From: Hydractinia symbiolongicarpus
Taxonomy: Eukaryota; Cnidaria; Hydrozoa; Anthoathecata; Hydractiniidae
Assembly: GCF_029227915.1 (NCBI RefSeq)
Contig: NC_079877.1
Span: 17,348,851 to 17,412,850 of the forward strand
DNA length: 64,000 bases
Reading direction: 5' to 3'
The notes under the pieces were generated by a model. That model was not told the origin of the DNA and ran no database searches. It saw only the letters and a program-made list of their open reading frames with translations. Each line of letters opens with the position of its first letter. Within the stretch, counting starts at the first letter, position 1. Shown here piece by piece: positions 20,021 to 32,397 of this stretch. The translations under genes and the position numbers were made by a program.

Positions 20021-20786
20021 AGAAACTTGAGAACAAGAAGAAACTGGAGTGGTCTCATCTAATATTCACTTTGGTGAGACAATGTCTCCGCTTGAATTTT
20101 CAGGCTAGTTGGCACTGTTAGTCACTTGCAACCCACGCTTGAAGTAAGGGAAGGAAAATGCGTCTTACCTTGGTCAATCAGGGCCCACCTGGTGTGATAA
20201 TAGCTTGAGACCAAGTCTCTGGTGAGGAAGTTATGAAGGTGTCTGTTGCCTGTCTGAAGGTGTCTGATGTGAACCTATGTATCTTCGTTTTCAAAATTAC
20301 TTTGTGTTGAGTATCAATCTTTTTCGAGTATCAATCAGTGTCTTTAAACTGGGAGTATCAATATTTGCCAGTGTAAAACCGACACATGATGGTATCTTAT
20401 TAGTTAATAATATATTTAGGTCTAGTCTAAACAAAAAGAAATTCACATTAGAGTGTTACAATTGGGGTAATAAATGACTTATTAACCTTATTAGTCTGTC
20501 TATACAGGAAAATATAGGCCGAGGCCATGATGTCATGGACCGAACGCTGTGAGGTCCATGCGAGTGACAGAGGTTAAACGGTTAATAAGCCATTAAAATT
20601 ATTTAAAAAAAGAATGAAAATCTTCCTTATTGTCTCACTTTTGTAAAAGGAGCAATGAAACATTTTTGTGGAAAAATCGATGCAACAATTTAATCAGTTA
20701 AATTGCCAGCTACTCAGAGTTGCAGAAGCTGTATGTGACATGTGTATCCTCATTTTCTTTTATTAAATATATGTTTTTTCATTCAC
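20021..20786. other. Spacer, possible gag leader and a short palindrome
   Basis: 20021-20280 may be the 5' leader of the LTR element. Around 20474-20596, 'gacttattaacc' and 'ggttaataagcc' form inverted arms around 'tggacc'/'ggtcca', a small palindromic element. No gene was found. Confidence 0.4.
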
Positions 20787-20788
20787 AG
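20787..20788 (+). promoter_or_regulatory. Acceptor-like AG upstream of the ZZ/EF-hand gene
   Basis: A pyrimidine-rich tract (TTTTTTCATTCACAG) ends 60 bp before the ATG at 20849. It could be the end of a 5'-UTR intron or a spliced-leader acceptor. Similar sites precede the other two host genes. Confidence 0.4.
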
Positions 20789-20848
20789 GTATGCCATTTA
20801 CATAAAGTATCTATTCATTGAATGGCTTCATTTATGATGTAAATCACT

Positions 20849-23800
20849 ATGAGTGAGAATGGTTGGACAAAGGGTGTGTATGGTTTTGTCGTTGGTATTG
20901 TAGCTGGAGCTGGTAGTGTAATTGTTAGTTTGAAAGTGATCACTATTTTGAAGAAACGAAGAACTTACAAAAAGAGCAAAAGGGAAGCTTATCCATTGCC
21001 TAGTAGACTGGAACATACTTCCTTATACCGTTCCCCAGGTATGTTATGTTTTTGGACCATTTGTAAATACCTTCTGCTAGAAACCTGTGTTGTAAAAAAT
21101 TAATTTTTTTTAAGGGGTTGGGACGCGAGGGGGTTTTGTTAACAATAAGATTTAACTAAATTCTACAAGTAACTAATTCTACTATTATAATAGTCTTTCT
21201 TCACAAGAATTTGCAAGTTGCAACAAATCAATAAAAATATGCATTTGTTATCTGTACCTTAAATATTTCGTATGTGTTTAGCACTGGTTTTAGCCGACAA
21301 ACTGACAAAAGGTGGCTATTATTTAGAGACTTGATTAAGCTTAAGTTTTGGCAGACCAATGTGTAAGTAACTTGGTGATAGGTTGGGTTTTTTTACTGTT
21401 AAGGTCTACCTCTTATTCGCCAGAACCACTTACTTCTCACCTTAAATAAGGTATTTTTAATCAAAAAAAGAAAAAACACACAATTAGAGTACAGAGCTTT
21501 GCTAACATTATAATAAAAGTACTAGTGTACTTGACCAATTTTTTTAAATCATGTAGTCCTTCCATTTTGCCTAAATTCTTTACATGCATTTGATAATAAT
21601 GAATTATCACAGTTTGTTTAATGAGATTTTTAAAGGTTACCTCCCGCGAAAAATCAAGTTGAGCTCATAGGAAAGAGCTTGAAAGGTTGTCTAGGAATTT
21701 GAATATTTTTTTTAAAATTCTTGATTGGTTCTTTAAATTTGGACTAAGAAGATTCACTAATTATGCATGATGTCATAGGCCATTCCTTGAGACGAGTGCG
21801 ATCGCACGCTCACTTGCCCGCACACTGGTAAAAAAATTTACAAGTGCTTTTTATCACACTCGTAAATTTTTTCTTTTTCCAAAATATTATAGAATGATGA
21901 AAAGGGCTATTAAACCTAAAGTAAAAATTCTGTTTTTTTATGTATTTTTTAAGCATAAAAATAAACAACATAATATTTATCACGGGTTGTCTGTAACAGC
22001 AATATACGGAACAATCTTCTCTAATGTTTATAGAATTTTGTTATCTATTTTTATCTCAGCAATCACAGTGTGTATGATAAAATGAATGGCGGCAATAAAG
22101 AGGAGATAGTTGCGTATGTCTAATTAATTGTATTTTATATTTATTTTTAATATTCTCAGTGGCCACCTGTTGCTTGAAGGTAGCGAACATAAAAAAAGAA
22201 AATCATCATCTATACTATTTATCTATTTATTTTAACATTTATCAATATTTTCAACAGGGATTAATAATTAAGTCCTGAGCACTAGGTTGTGAAATACCTG
22301 TCAATTGAACCTCAAAATGATACCTGCTATATATTGCTCTATTACCAGAAGCAAGTCATTTCAATGTGCTCAATGTGATTGCAAAGATATAAATAGATTA
22401 GAATTACATTCAACACAAAAGTAAAATAATCTCCAGCATTGTGTTTCAGAGATTAGCAAGCAATAGAAAGTTAAAGCAATTTCACAACATTTTTTTGAAT
22501 AGCAGAAAAAAAAGATGTTGCGCAATAATTGAAATGTATTTTTATATTTTCACCACCAGGTGGCTGAAGAAAATACCTTCTTGGTGGCCCACAAATATAA
22601 TTGTTTGTCCACAAGAAGGGTATGGCGAATATTCATCTTTATGCCCTTCAAAAATAAATATTAAAAAAAAAATATTCATACACAATGAGACTGCACAACT
22701 CAAAATTTTCCTTTTATATTTCTTTTAATCATATATTTCTTGCAAGACTTCATTTCTATACAGCTTAAATAGCATATAACGTTGCGGTAAACAAAAAAAA
22801 GTTAAGAGTGAATCACACTTGCAAATATTCACATCGCACTTGTAAATTTTGCTTATGAGTGCGATTTTTCACACACCATAGCACTCGTTATTTTTCTAAC
22901 GGGTGCTTTTTGTAGCTCTGGCATAGTTTTATTCAAGAAATGGCCTGCATGAGTATGCTCTGCAAGGGAGTTACTTTAACATTTTTGAAAAGCCATATAG
23001 AGTTAAAAATGTTTTCTGGCCATTCACTTCAACGAGTTTTGAACATTTTACATAATATTTTTTATTTAGTTACCATAATTATGCTCAATGCATACTCATA
23101 ACGTCACAATTTCGTATAATTAGCGCTACTTTTAAGACAAATATCGCGAGAACCGATAAAGATTTTTCAAAAAAATAAAAAGATTTCTAGACAACTTTCA
23201 AAGATCTTTAATATGAGCTCAACTTGATTTTTAGCAGAAGGGAACCTTTAAATTGTGGTCTTTTTTTTGTAACAGAATAAAGTATTTTTAATTTTATGGT
23301 TTAAGTAAAACAAAAAATTAGAGAAATGTTTTTTCCGCAATGCAAAGATAAAAAGTTTTGTCTGTGAAGTTGATAAAGATGTCTGTGAAATTCTACTCAA
23401 ACTTGAAAATATTATCACCTTTGTCATCAATTTCCTCACAAGCAGACACACATTCATTGTTATGAATGTGGATCCCTTGCTCTGAATTTATATGTTAAAT
23501 GTATACATCCGTATGACCAATCCAAATTTCCTCATGTGGCATAAGTTGACCTGCAGTCAGGAAGGTTTTAGAAGGTTACTTTCTTATTACTTTCAAGTAA
23601 GCTGAACTTCTTTATCTGTCCAAAGCAAAAGTAGACTTGTTACGCGCAGCAGAATTTGCCGTTAGCTATAGCAAATTATAGTAAACTGTATTTTATTACG
23701 TCATAGTCATGCTAAGAATCTAATAAGAATTATGAGGAGATAATATTTGTCAAAAGTTGAGAATATTGAGGCTAAAACAAAAATCACTATTCTTATATAA

Positions 23801-26800
23801 CACAGCGTGTTTTTCCTGAATGAGAATTTATATAAAAAGTAGTTTTTTTCGGTTAGGATCATTATAACAAAATGTAAACAAACTTAAATCAATGTTTACA
23901 AATGTTACGTTCCGGTCGTTTAAAATATATTCAATTCTTAAATTCGAAAACGCTGCATTGTTATCAAGAAGGCGACAATGATCTGACATGTAAGGCTATG
24001 ACGTGTGATTATATTACATTGCCAAGTTTACCTTTATTTCTGCTTTCCATGAAAATAATTGAAATATTTTCTGCATGTTGTCAAGCCTGATTTTTACATG
24101 CTGGAATGTGTGCTTATACCCACTAAATTTTGCAAGAGTTTCGAGGAATATTTCTTTTAACTTTACACAAATAAAAATCTGGAAAAAAATTGTATATACA
24201 TCATCAAAAAAATTTTTCAATCATAATATTTACTTACTTTGTGGAAAGTACGTAATCCTATGCATTATTCTGATCAGTGCTTTAACCTGGACACAATAGA
24301 AGAAACAGCGTCACAAAAATTGTTACCAATTGTCTCCCTGATTAAGTGGATTTTTCCATAGACTATATATTGTGTAAATGTCTGTAAAAAAGGAAGGTAT
24401 GCAATTGACAGAAATGACTGATTTTAGTTGACTGACAATTTATTTAAGTTTAAAGGTAAAAATAATTTAATTTAGTAATTTCATAACTTGTGATGAACAT
24501 TTGTTAAGAAAGACAAATTATCAAAAAAATATTTTTTGTATATTTAGATCTTAACCGGTTGCAAGGTAATATTTTATATTTTGTGTAAACTTTTATGGGA
24601 GAGGTTGATATATGACCGAAGTGATTGATTTTTTTTTCATTTTTGATATTTTCTTTTTATTTTTGGGTTAAGGCGAACTGTTCTTTTTAATATTTGGGGT
24701 TAAAGTATTGCGGTAGACGGCAGCATGCTGAAATGATTCAAGTTTTTATATTTTCATTCTGCGTCATCAACTGTTGATTTCTTACATTTTGTGTAAAAAT
24801 TTGGGAGGGTTGCTGTATGCAATAGATTGAATGCCCTCACATGGATTCAATGAGAGATACAGTGGATTCTTCCACAGGAATACGGGTACTGCGTGAGTAA
24901 CTATGTGACTCTACAATAGGCAAATCATGGGTCACTTTCTTATGACGAAGCATTATACTAAAATTTACTATGTTAAAAAGTTGGAGTTGTACTTCATAGA
25001 AATCAGATATAAGTTGTAACTATAACTAATTACGATATAAATATTTATACCTCTATGCCAAAAAATCTATATGGGTATACAGTACCGCCTGAATGTAATG
25101 TTACATGTACAAGCATTTCATGATGTCGCGTGATGAAGTCATGTTTACATAAAAAAGCTTCATGTGTCTATTGCTATCACTTCTATTTTGCATGTTTCTA
25201 TTGTTATCTATAATTGCGTGTGTTAACAATAATATGCACAAAAACTTTTGTTCAAATTTAAGACATGCATGCTATTGTTTAAATGTGTTAACAATCACAA
25301 AATATCAACTATAATAGTCGGGAATAATATTAACACTCTTTTTACTGCACTCGAAACACATTTTTTACCCCACACTAAAAAAAGTTTTGATTCTTTTCAG
25401 AAATAATTATATTCTTATAAAAACAGCGTGTATATCCCAGAGAAGAATTTACATAAACTGTAAAACGTAATTTTTCTCTAACTGTTTTTAACAGTACAGA
25501 CTGTGTGATTCAGTGTTGATGTCGTTATAAAAAACCTAAACCTAAAACCTAAACTTAAATCAATGTTTACATCTCTTAATTTACGATTGTTTGAAATATA
25601 TTCGATTCTTAAATTCAAAAACGCTGCATTGTTATCTTCTTTGATTTTATGCATGATTTTCTTGATTATGAGTTTGGGTCTGTTAAAGCTTGGAGGAAAG
25701 AATACGGAAGGAGAAACAACTTCATTTCTGTACGCTTTAAATGTATTGAATTTTCTATTGTTTTTAATTTCAAAAGAATCAGTGCGTGAGGTGCTCGACC
25801 GAGTCTTTTTCGCAAAAAAATGATCAAATTCCATATTCTCCTTTAATAGAGGCTAACTTTTTTCTATTAAAATCTGACTGTAACACGCTGCAGGCACGTG
25901 ATTATTGCATGGAAAGTGTGCCTAATATAAGTCGGTAAACATTGCTGTTAAAAACTTCAACATTACGTTTGGAAATAAGCGTTTAACCATGATATTAACC
26001 TATTTTTGCAGGCTTGAGTATACCACTTTGATCATGAAAAACAATATAGATAGATATGCGCCGGACGAGTGCCGACAAAATGTGTGCTGGATTAATGTTT
26101 ATTCTAACTAAAGAAATAACTTCTTATAACAGAACGTCGTTTTAAAACGAGATATAAACTTTTTGAATTTCCGCGCCCGAAGGCGTAGGAAATTCTTTAA
26201 AACCGTCGTTTTTTATTTCGGAGCATTTTTTGAGAAAAAATCGACCCTGGGATTTCACGTTGGTCCATTACAGATGTAAACTTCGTACCCAAGCTCCTTA
26301 ACTACTGGGAAGTCTAGTATTGACGCTTCAGGCCAAAATTTGTATTTGTTTTCGACAAAATTTGGCACAGTTAACAAAAAAGTATGCTGAACATAATGGT
26401 GACATAATAATTTTGATTTTTGTCACCTAAATGTCATTTTAGGCCAAAATTGGTCCAAAAATTAGAACTACTTTATTTTCAACAAAATTTGGAACACTTA
26501 ACAAATAAAGTATGCTGAACATGATGGTGACATCAAAATTTTGATTTCTTCTTACCTAAATGTCATTTTAGGCCAAAGTTGGTCCAAAAATTAAAACTAC
26601 TTTATTTTTTACAAATTTTGGCACAATTAACAAAAAAAGTATGGTGAACATGATGGTGACATCAAAATCTTGTTTTTTTGCCACCTTAAATGTCATTGTA
26701 GGCCAAAATTGGTCCAAAAATTAAAACTACTTTATTTTTTACAAATTTTGGCACAATTAACAAAAAAAGTATGGTGAACATGATGGTGACATCAAAATCT

Positions 26801-29800
26801 TGGTTTTTTGCCACCTTAAATGTCATTGTAGGCCAAAATTGGTCCAAAAATTAAAACTACTTTATTTATAACAAAATTTGGCACCGTAAACAATTAAAGT
26901 ATGCTGAACATGATGGTGACATGAAAATTTTGATTTCTTGTTACCTAAATGTCATTTTAGGCCAAAGTTGGTCCAAAAATTAAAACTACTTTATTTTTGA
27001 CAAATTTTGGCACAATTAACAAAAAAGGTATGGTGAACATGAGGGTGACATCAAAATTTTGGTTTTTTGCCACCTTAAATGTCATTTTAGGCCAAAGTTG
27101 GTCCAAAAATTAAAACTACTTTATTTTTGACAAATTTTGGCACAATTAACAAAAAAAGTATGCTGAACATAATGGTAACATAATAATTTTGATTTTTGTC
27201 ACCTAAATGTCATTTTAGGCCAAAATTGGTCCAAAAATTAGAACTACTTTATTTTCAACAAAATTTGGAACACTCAACAAATAAAGTATGCTGAACATAA
27301 TGGTGACATCAAAATTTTGATTTTTGTCACCTAAATGCCATTTTAGGCCAAAATTAGTCCAAAAATTAAAATCACTTCATTTTCGGCTAAATCTGGCACA
27401 GTTAACAAATAAAGTATGCTGAAAATGATGATGGTACAAAAGTTTGATTTCTTCTTGCCTAAATGTCATTTCAGGCCAAAATTTATCCAAAAATTAAAAC
27501 TGCTTTATTTTCGACAAAAATTGACACAGTTAATAAAAAAAGTATGCTGAAAATGATGGTCACATCAAAATTTTGATTTTTTGTCAACTAATGCCGTTTA
27601 AGACCATAAACGTTTCAATCGCAAGACTTTCAACCATGAATGATAGGCTGTATTTTTTGTTAGTAATTTCTTTTAAAATGTGAGTTTATTATGACACGTT
27701 TCGTTTTGTTTGCGTTTTTTGTAAGATATAATGTCACTGGTGTGCTTTATCTTCAGAGGTTCATGCACCAAACCCCTTCGAATGTTTGGCACAATAACAC
27801 AACGAATTAGCAGGTTTTCATCAAATATTTTGGTAGCGCGCGGAAATTCTTAGAGCCCCCAGGGCTTCTTGTTCTTTTTGTTTACAAAAGTGTCGAGTAT
27901 GTGCTTCTTCGCTAATTATGTTAACATAAAAACAAAAGAAATTTTACCGATTTCTATATGGCTTCTTGTTTTGATAATATTATCAAATTCATCATCAAAT
28001 TATCTAATTGTTTTTATAACCAATCATAGTTGCGAATTGTTATTCACGAATAATTTAGTCACACAACCGCCAAAATTTCAAATTAAGTTTCTATACAGAC
28101 ACCTGCTAGAACCTCACGCAGTGTTTCAATAGAATTAAAAGAGTTGTTTCTCCTTCCGTATTCTTTCCTCCAAGGTTAAAGCAAACTGTTCTTTTAATAT
28201 TTTGGATTGAAATGTTTCGGTAGATATACAATATACCAAATGATTCAAGTTTTTATATTTCTCTTTTATGTGTTTTCAACTATTAATTTCTTATATTTTG
28301 AGTATAACTTTGGAAGGTTTGCCGTATGCAGACTGAATAGCTGATTTTGTATGACTTAATGAAAAATGTTGAATTTTTTTAATGTTTGGTATTTTTTTTC
28401 CCTGGTGTACTTCTGGAATGGCAAAGCAAGTATATAGTTTTAGCGTATTTCGCTTTTTACGTAACGGTTGTTAGACGTCTTTGATTTTTTTGGACATTTT
28501 CCATTTTTATTTCGTAATTTTTGTTGTTGCACATGCTTATATTTTTAGACGTTTTGTTTCAGACATAGAAAACATAGAAACATAGACATAACATAGAATA
28601 ATGTAGGTTGTGAACAACCTCGATCCCAGGGCTTTTTTCTCTTTTTGCCATCCCGTTATAAAAGAGACAAAGAGCCCGGGGTCGAGATTAAAATGAGAGT
28701 TTTGAAAATACAAATTACTGTATTGTATGTTTTTGTTTGGTATCCCTTACATTGGTTTAATGAGAGAGTCAGTGGATTCTTCCACGGGAATTCGGCTAAT
28801 CTATATAATAATACCCTTGCGTGAGTGACCATGTGAGTCCACGACACGCAAAGTACGGGTCACTTTCTTAGGACGTGGCGTTACGCTAAAATTTACCAAG
28901 TTAAAAAAAAACGCAAATCAGGAGTAACTATTTAAACACTAGTCAATAAGGCCCGTGGAAAAATCAACTTAGGTAAAAACAATGAAAAAATAGGTTGTTT
29001 TAGATGTTTTGCCGACGTCAGCAGTGTATATAGAAAAAAAATTTACCGAAAATTAGTTCATTTTTGTTGCCTCTATCGTGTAGAGCTTAAAACGCTTAAC
29101 AAGAAAATGTATATGATCATGCGTTTTTAATGAGCGGTTAATGGGATAATATAAGGGTTTTAAAATTTTGCTGACATCAGGAATGGCCTGGCAACACATA
29201 ATTTTTTTTTTAGAAATTTGTATCTTCATCGTATAGATCTTTTAACGCTGATTAAGAAAATGTATTGGATCATGTACTTTTGACAAACGGTTGCTGAGAT
29301 TAGGGTTTGAAGGTTTTTTGATGACGTCACCAACCCGTCCATTCCAAAACGGATTTGGGGACCCAGGTTTGGGAAGATTACCCAAATTGGTCCTAGGTGG
29401 TTCCTAGTTACCTATGCGGTGAAAAATCATTGACGTCACCACCTCGTTTCCAAGTTATTTGGCCTCAAAGTTTTAAGTGCACTGTAATGGCTTCATTATT
29501 TTAATATCAGATATTGACGTTAAAGTAGTGTTATTGACGTCGCGCCGTAACGTCAGAAAACTTAACATATTAGACATGCATTTTTCGGCAACATCAAAAG
29601 AAAATGAAGACATCCACTTTGCCTGTCACAGACACACAGACAGACACACCGTATTATTATAGAGATTTAATTCTTCTTTCTTATTACTTTAAAAAAAAAC
29701 TCTGTTTTTTATTTCATTTACTAAGTTTTTTTATTTTTAAACGTTTTTATTTGTTTTGTTTTTATTTTAAAAGCCTCACAGGGTCGTTATAAATATAATA

Positions 29801-31874
29801 ATTTAATTTTGCCCCCGGTTTAATGTGCACGCCGTATCTAACGGAAACAAGTTGTTTATAAACTCGGAGCGAAGAAGGTTGTCTCTTTTTCAAAGTAATC
29901 CTAGAAAAAGTAATTTCAAACAATGTTTGCTCATCATGAGTGTTACCAATATTAAAATGTAAATTTATTAAATCATTTTCTTTTACCTTCCAGATCCCCG
30001 TCGTGATGGTGAAACCGCGTACAACTTTGATCATTTGAACACTCACATGACACCTGACACTCGCAATAGTAGGAGAGAACAGTCGACGACAGTTGGAATT
30101 TCTGATCAAGACGAACAAGAAGTTAATACGTCAATGATGGAAGAAATCAAAGATTGCGACCCAGATAATAAGAAAGAGTCAGAAACACTGCTTAACTTAC
30201 TATACAGCATTGGCGAATCTCAGTCGAAAAGAGACTACATCGTGCATCGCGGAATCAGCTGTAATATATGTAACTCTAATCCTCTAACAGGCGTGCGATT
30301 CAAATGCGCAAATTGCGTTGATTACGATATCTGCTCTCGTTGCGAACCGTCGTGCGATCACGACTTGACGCATTTGTTTCTAAAAATTATTATTCCTATC
30401 CCACCGCTGGCAAACCCAAGAACGTCCCTGTTACCTGTCTTCTATCCAGGTAAGGACATATAAATGATTTTTGTGTACAATGCACAGAAACACATGTACA
30501 AGAAATGCGAAATTGTTGAGATGTGTTGTAGTGTTAAATGTGATTCTGCATACATTAGTAAGACCGTTAAAAAAAGTCTCTAAATTGACTCCAAACCTTT
30601 ATTTGTGATTTCGTGATTTCAATCTCCAAATTTTCTTGAGATTTTTTTGCAAACAGTTGTTGGGGGAACAGAGAAACAAAGATATTGCAAACCTAAAGTT
30701 AAAGGAGTGTACCAAAGACGCCTTACATTGCAAAGAAGAATTCGCAGGGTTTGCCTTAAAAATACATTATGTGCAAACAAATAACTCTGTTGTCGTTTGT
30801 TTCTTTTTATTCATAAACCCACATTTTTTGTTTAGGTAAAAAATCGGTCGAAAAAAATCTACCTTGGCAAGAAGCACTTCAGTTGCGGGAAAAAACACAT
30901 TTCGATGCAACCTATATCGAAGTGTTATACGAACAATTTAAATCGCTTTGTTCTCATGAGAAGGGTATCACAAAAGATGTTTTTCACGTTTGTCTTGGAC
31001 CGTTAACTTCAAAGAGAAATTTAGTTGTGGAGCAACTGTTTCGATTTTATGATAGTGATGGAGACGGATTTATAAACTTCGATGATTTTGTTCATGGAAT
31101 GTCTATCATGGCAAAAGGAATGAAATCTGAGAGAATTAAATATGTTTTTAAAGGTTCGTACTTATCGCGAATAAAAACAAAGAAGATTTAAATCGGAGTA
31201 GAGAAGATCAGGGATTTTGTCAAGATTTTAGGCAAAAAACCGTTTTCAGCATTCAACACATTTTTCCTCAAAAAAAGAATCTATTTACTTAAGTTGTTTT
31301 TCCATAAAGATTTCTTTTTTTTGGAATGATATTAAGTTGAAGTATTCAGGATAAGCACTCTGATATCTCAATTTTCGCAGGTTACGATCTCGACGATGAT
31401 GGCTATATTTCAAAAGATGACTTTCAACACATAATGAAAGCGTATCACCAGTTGAGTATGGAATTAGTGCGCGATGTTGTTCGTTCCTGCGAAGAAGAAA
31501 TGATGGCGTCCTATGACGATTCTGGTAACCGTCCCATATCAGCCGTATTCAACGCGCCAATACCGGAGACTGGAAACAACAATACTGCGTCTAGTATTTG
31601 GAGCAGAAAAATGCGCAACTCCAGTTCTGAAGAAGTGGATAAAGGAACAACATTTCACAGTAAACCACGAAGCAATAAGAACCTGAGAACGCACGACCGC
31701 TTGTCCGCAGTCGAAGCTATGACGCAAGATGCGATCACTGAGTTGGTTGATCAAATCATGCGCAATGCCGACTTAGACATGGATGGAAAGTTGTCTGAGC
31801 GGGAGTTTTATGATTATGTTTTGACCGATACCTCTTTGTTAGCATGGTTCGAAGCCATTGATACTGTGTTTTAA
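20849..31874 (+). CDS. Membrane-anchored ZZ zinc finger and EF-hand protein, four exons
   Basis: Exons 20849-21038, 29994-30449, 30836-31153 and 31381-31874 join with GT-AG introns, all in phase 1, to 485 residues. Residues about 10-34 are one hydrophobic helix followed by KKRR, a signal-anchor with the bulk in the cytosol. A ZZ finger starts at H148 (HRGISCNICNSNPLTGVRF, then CANC, CSRC and two His). Three EF-hand loops follow: D288 (DSDGDGFINFDD), D324 (DLDDDGYISKDD) and D452 (DLDMDGKLSERE), each with Asp at 1, 3, 5 and Gly at 6. This predicts a calcium-responsive membrane adaptor. I know no named vertebrate orthologue with this order. Intron 1 (9 kb) is filled with repeats; further small exons inside it cannot be excluded. 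Confidence 0.85.
21629..23252. mobile_element. MITE-3 copy interrupted by another insert
   Basis: The left end 'aaaggttacctcccgcgaaa' plus 'tcaagttgagctca' is repeated in inverse at the right end ('tgagctcaacttga' and 'gggaaccttt'), giving arms of about 65 bp. The inside matches the inverse of 51600-51960 but is split at 21776/22947 by a second element. It lies in intron 1 of the ZZ/EF-hand gene. Confidence 0.75.
21777..22946. mobile_element. Insert within MITE-3, AGGCCATT ends
   Basis: The ends AGGCCATTCCTTGA and TCAAGAAATGGCCT are inverted repeats. The 51.8-kb copy of MITE-3 reads unbroken across this site, showing the empty target; CAT is found on both sides. Near both ends are 'acttgtaaattt'/'cgcact' blocks in inverse. 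Open frames inside show no transposase motif. Confidence 0.65.
23790..23965. repeat. Intronic repeat R2, copy 1
   Basis: Matches 25405-25640 in the same orientation, including 'aaacttaaatcaatgtttaca' (first 20 bases) and 'aacgctgcattgttatc'. Copy 2 has an additional CCTAAA-type short repeat. No gene is seen. Confidence 0.65.
24230..25010. repeat. Helitron-type fragments in intron 1
   Basis: Contains a degraded 3' end near 24335-24362 (AAGTGGATTTTTCCAT, then 'agactat'), TTTTGTGTAAA blocks, and near 24863 a second hairpin GTGGATTCTTCCAC. 24665-25010 matches 28180-28920, with a deletion where the second copy has CTAA followed by a 5' Helitron end. Confidence 0.55.
25405..25834. repeat. Intronic repeat R2, copy 2, with partial inverse at 28090
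   Basis: The first half matches 23790-23965. The second half, around 'ggaggaaagaatacggaagg', appears in inverse at 28090-28175. The overlapping open frames on both strands (86 and 118 residues) have no recognisable domain; the + one has a hydrophobic stretch but is treated as repeat sequence. Confidence 0.55.
26330..27600. repeat. Satellite array, unit about 120-130 bp, about 10 units
   Basis: Each unit contains 'taggccaaaattggtccaaa' (allowing changes), an ACTTTATTTT block, 'tttggcacaattaacaaa' and 'agtatggtgaacatgatggt'. Units start near 26331, 26453, 26572, 26701, 26830 and onward to 27474. Two consecutive units (26573-26829) are nearly identical, a sign of recent unequal exchange. It lies in intron 1 of the ZZ/EF-hand gene. 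Confidence 0.9.
28090..28920. repeat. Helitron-type repeat ending in a CTAA/TC junction
   Basis: 28090-28175 is the inverse of 25690-25790; 28180-28920 matches 24665-25010. At 28767-28797 a GTGGATTCTTCCAC hairpin is followed by 'gggaattcgg', CTAA and then TCTATATAATAATACCC, a 3' end joined directly to a 5' end. The downstream Helitron is cut by the one at 28939. Confidence 0.6.
28939..29665 (-). mobile_element. Complete non-autonomous Helitron, 727 bp
   Basis: Read on -, it starts TCTCTATAATAATACGG after an A and ends with a near-hairpin (TTGATTTTTCCAC), 'gggccttattga', CTAG and then a host T. Insertion between A and T, lack of target duplication and CTRR end are the classical Helitron features. 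The inside matches the tandem units at 9865-11864, with several TGACGTCA-type sites. It lies 328 bp before exon 2 of the ZZ/EF-hand gene. Confidence 0.85.
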
Positions 31875-32397
31875 AACTTAGGCCAAGCCGTCCTTTATAT
31901 AAACAGTATAGCAAAAAAATTTACAGTTTGGATTCTACATTTTTTTATTCTTGGTACTGGTTTAAAAAAATCTATAGTGTAAAATGATGATGCTGGTTAA
32001 AAAGTTTGTTCCGAATGCATAATATATTGTTGTGTCAATGTATTGTATTTTTTTTTCTGGAAGCATTATATATTTGCTTTCGCGGTATATAGATTTAATG
32101 AGTTCTACTGTACGCTTTCTTCAATGTGTTAATTTCAAGACTGTAGTTGAGGACATCCTTACTTACAATATTAACATTAATAAGAGTGAATATATTAATT
32201 TTTTCAGAAGGGTAAATATTTTATTTTCTAGGTTTGTGAAGCTTAAATCCCATTTAAGTCAGTTCAACTATCTTGACAAAAGATTACAATTTGGTCATTT
32301 AAATCTTTAAAACTCGCTCTTCTTCACTATTTGACTACATATGCCTTTTCTTTATAATTTTTAGCCAATTTTTTATATTCAGCTTTATAGAAGAAAC
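31875..32397 (+). other. Short spacer between two co-oriented host genes
   Basis: It holds the 3' UTR of the ZZ/EF-hand gene and the 5' region of TMEM101. A pyrimidine/T-rich tract ending TATATTCAG at 32382 lies 15 bp before the TMEM101 ATG. A + frame at 32032-32310 has no recognisable domain. Confidence 0.45.

Noticed and set aside
26330-27600. Possible CRISPR array
   Set aside because: Units are tandem without unique spacers; this is a eukaryotic satellite.
32032-32310. 92-residue + frame between two host genes
   Set aside because: No domain, AT-driven composition, likely UTR or spacer.
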